Shown: positions 42,068 to 43,627 of the stretch, in pieces | Layout: every line of letters begins with the position of its first letter | How positions within the stretch are numbered: the first letter of the stretch is position 1 | Position numbers and translations under genes: made by a program | Notes under the pieces: model-generated | Told to the model about the DNA's origin: nothing | Databases searched by the model: none | What the model saw: only the letters and a program-made list of their open reading frames with translations | From: JBCAWW01 sp039024315 | GTDB lineage: Bacteria > Bacteroidota > Bacteroidia > J057 | Direction: 5' to 3' | Assembly (NCBI GenBank): GCA_039024315.1 | Contig: JBCCQN010000044.1 | Coordinates: 1 to 43,627, forward strand | Length of the DNA stretch: 43,627 nt

Positions 42068-42934
42068 ATGAGCTGGTTTAAACGTGTGAAAGACAACATC
42101 CTCACCAAAACCGAGGATAAGAACGACACCCCCAAAGGTCTGTGGGAAAAATGTCCTAATTGTAAAAAAGCCCTCAATATTAAAGGACTCGCCCGCAACC
42201 AATATGTCTGTATGCATTGCGACCACCACCTCCGCATCGGGAGTGAAGAATACTTTCAACTACTTTTTGACGAAGGGCAATACACCGAAATCAATGAATC
42301 CCTGACCTCCGCTAATCCGCTTGAGTTCGAGGATACCAAAAAATATCCAGATCGTATCAAAGCTTCCATTGACAAAACAGGCCTAGCAGACGCAGTTCGT
42401 ACTGCCTATGGCCCCATCAATGAAGAAACCGTCATGATCGCTGCGATGGATTTCCGTTTTATCGGCGGTAGTATGGGTAGCGTCGTCGGTGAGAAGATCA
42501 AAAGATCCATCGATCACTGCTTAGAACATAAACTTCCCCTCATCATTATCTCCAAAAGTGGGGGCGCAAGAATGATGGAAGGTGCCCTGAGCTTAATGCA
42601 AATGGCTAAGATCAGCGCCAAATTGGCTCAGATGGGTCAAAATCAACTGCCTTACATCTCTTTGCTTACTGACCCTACTACGGGTGGGATCACGGCGAGT
42701 TTTGCAATGCTGGGCGACCTAAACATTGCTGAGCCCAATGCTTTGATTGGCTTTGCAGGTCCACGCGTTATCAAAGAAACCATCGGTAGAGATCTACCTG
42801 AAGGCTTCCAACGCTCTGAATTCCTGCTTGAGCACGGCTTCCTAGATTTTATTTCTCATCGCAAAGAGCTGAAAGAAAAGCTATCCAGCGCCATCGGTAT
42901 GCTGCTTAAACGTCCCGTTAAAGTAGAAGAGTAG
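42068..42934 (+). CDS. accD: Acetyl-CoA carboxylase carboxyltransferase subunit beta
   Basis: This 288-residue cytoplasmic enzyme subunit, full length for the family, starts MSWFKRVKDNI. The N-terminal zinc ribbon has Cys29, Cys32, Cys48 and Cys51 (CPNC...CMHC). The crotonase-fold carboxyltransferase domain follows, with FIGGSMGSVVGEKI, SKSGGARMMEGALSLMQM and the LLTDPTTGGITASFAMLGD and GFAGPRVIKETI stretches that form the acyl-CoA/oxyanion site. With the alpha subunit, biotin carrier and biotin carboxylase (not in this window) it makes malonyl-CoA for fatty-acid synthesis. It is transcribed alone, divergent from susC, from a TATATTTG promoter. No terminator hairpin was found right after it; intergenic repeats follow. 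Confidence 0.97.
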   Translation: MSWFKRVKDNILTKTEDKNDTPKGLWEKCPNCKKALNIKGLARNQYVCMHCDHHLRIGSEEYFQLLFDEGQYTEINESLTSANPLEFEDTKKYPDRIKASIDKTGLADAVRTAYGPINEETVMIAAMDFRFIGGSMGSVVGEKIKRSIDHCLEHKLPLIIISKSGGARMMEGALSLMQMAKISAKLAQMGQNQLPYISLLTDPTTGGITASFAMLGDLNIAEPNALIGFAGPRVIKETIGRDLPEGFQRSEFLLEHGFLDFISHRKELKEKLSSAIGMLLKRPVKVEE

Positions 42935-43319
42935 CTTTACTCCCATTTGCTTTAGATTTTTCAACTACCTGAGTTTTCTTGCTGCTGCGCAGAACGCTCA
43001 GCCTTTTCAGATCCCTGCTCGATGAATTCGCTTGGGCTCATTCATTCGGCTGGGATGACGTTTTGAAGTTTTTTCCAGCCTATGGCAATAAAGAAAGCGG
43101 TCATGCCGGAATGTGAGGTACGAACATATCCGGTATCTTTTGACTTTTCTCAGCTTCGCAGAACGCTTATCTCAAGTCGCTTCTCGGAATCCCGAAAGTC
43201 GGGATTCGGGATTTTGCCCTTTTGTAACCAAGACAAAAGGACAAAGAGATTCAAATAGAACGATCCAGCAAAATCTGATTTCCTTTGTCGAGGTACTTAC
43301 TCCCTCAATCGTCTCTACC
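42935..43319. other. Repeat-rich intergenic region downstream of accD
   Basis: No credible gene is seen in these 385 bp; an 85-codon plus-strand frame here is built from repeats. Contents: GCTGCTGCGCAGAACGCT (42981-42998) and AGCTTCGCAGAACGCTTATC (43152-43171), both of the dispersed family; an imperfect hairpin with CCGGAATGT/ACATATCCGG arms (about 43107-43132); and GAATCCCGA-AAG-TCGGGATTC (43187-43207), a perfect 9-bp hairpin followed by a repeat of its right arm. Confidence 0.6.
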
Positions 43320-43627
43320 TCACATACGTTCGACGCCCCATTCCATCAATTGACGCTCTTGGGCTTGTAGTAAGGGGAGACGCAGCATATAATATCGTAG
43401 GCGTTGAGTATTGCGCAGCCATTGCACGACTAATAGCAATAGTATTTTCCCCACAAACGCATAGATCAGCAAAAAGACCGCCAAAAACTCAAAAAAGATC
43501 AATGGACCTGAGGTGGTGCTGGCTTCCAGACTTTGCGTAATAAAGGGTAGGCTGGGCTGAATAATCGCATAACCCACCAAACAAACCATCACCCCTCTGG
43601 GCACATCCCAAACTTTGCTGCTAAAAC
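43320..43627 (-). CDS. Membrane protein of unknown function, partial (5' end beyond the window)
   Basis: At least 102 codons are visible. The frame stays open to the right edge (SSKVWDVPRGVMVCLVGY), so the GTG at 43604 is probably internal and the gene starts outside. Two hydrophobic segments (PRGVMVCLVGYAIIQPSLPF and FFEFLAVFLLIYAFVGKILL) look like membrane helices; the tail is Arg/Gln-rich (LRNTQRLRYYML...LLQAQERQLMEWG) and probably cytoplasmic. No family was recognised. It is convergent with accD across repeat-rich DNA. Confidence 0.55.
   Translation of the reverse strand, partial: FSSKVWDVPRGVMVCLVGYAIIQPSLPFITQSLEASTTSGPLIFFEFLAVFLLIYAFVGKILLLLVVQWLRNTQRLRYYMLRLPLLQAQERQLMEWGVERM

Noticed and set aside
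43113..43370. 85-codon plus-strand frame near the right edge
   Set aside because: Built from dispersed repeats and hairpins and overlapping the partial membrane-protein gene.

Overview
The window looks like chromosomal DNA of a free-living Bacteroidota, most likely a Saprospiria/Lewinella-type marine or aquatic bacterium. The signs are two SusC/SusD outer-membrane systems, three giant secreted proteins ending in type B type IX secretion (T9SS) sorting domains, DUF4856 and imelysin lipoproteins, an OmpA protein with a DUF5723-like barrel, translation starts without Shine-Dalgarno sequences, and one clear TAnnTTTG promoter box. The genus is inference; no rRNA or tRNA is present to settle it.

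Layout, left to right. (1) 1-4703: a minus-strand locus that reads di-haem cytochrome c peroxidase, DUF4856 lipoprotein, imelysin lipoprotein. It is probably tied to iron or haem, with hairpins and CCTAA/TTAGG half-sites between genes. (2) 4763-7280: four minus-strand genes in the order RNA ligase, HD-Pnk end-healing enzyme, antitoxin, RelE/ParE-type toxin. Ligase and HD-Pnk overlap by 4 nt, and antitoxin and toxin by 11 nt. (3) 7426-11143: an OmpA-family outer-membrane protein with a recently expanded 17-residue Glu/Pro repeat, followed by a BAAT-type alpha/beta hydrolase. A divergent AlbA_2/Schlafen-type regulator-like gene lies at 11204-11860. (4) 12127-25299: three tandem plus-strand giant secreted proteins (1214, 1303 and 1847 residues) with PKD/Ig repeats and T9SS type B sorting domains, closed by a clear intrinsic terminator. 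(5) 25568-28495: an orphan hybrid histidine kinase with a 7TM-DISM sensor and two receiver domains. (6) 28577-36526: a minus-strand cluster of susC, two tandem susD-like genes, and two paralogous secreted proteins of unknown function. (7) 37052-41646: a second susC/susD pair with its own terminator. (8) 42068-42934: accD (acetyl-CoA carboxylase beta subunit) behind a Bacteroidota-type promoter. (9) A partial membrane-protein gene runs off the right edge.

How it works together. Most of the window encodes the cell envelope: substrate import (two SusCD systems, with no glycoside hydrolases or other degradative enzymes nearby), surface adhesion or matrix proteins exported by T9SS (whose machinery is not in the window), peptidoglycan anchoring (OmpA) and environmental sensing (hybrid kinase). 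The notable intracellular module is the RNA-repair pair next to a toxin-antitoxin pair.

Intergenic DNA carries at least two small dispersed repeat families: an 18-bp perfect palindrome, TCCCGAAAGCTTTCGGGA, and a CTGCGCAGAACGCTTATC-type element. The two susC genes share a spaced promoter/leader motif at almost identical distances from their starts. No CRISPR array, insertion sequence, prophage, tRNA or rRNA was seen.
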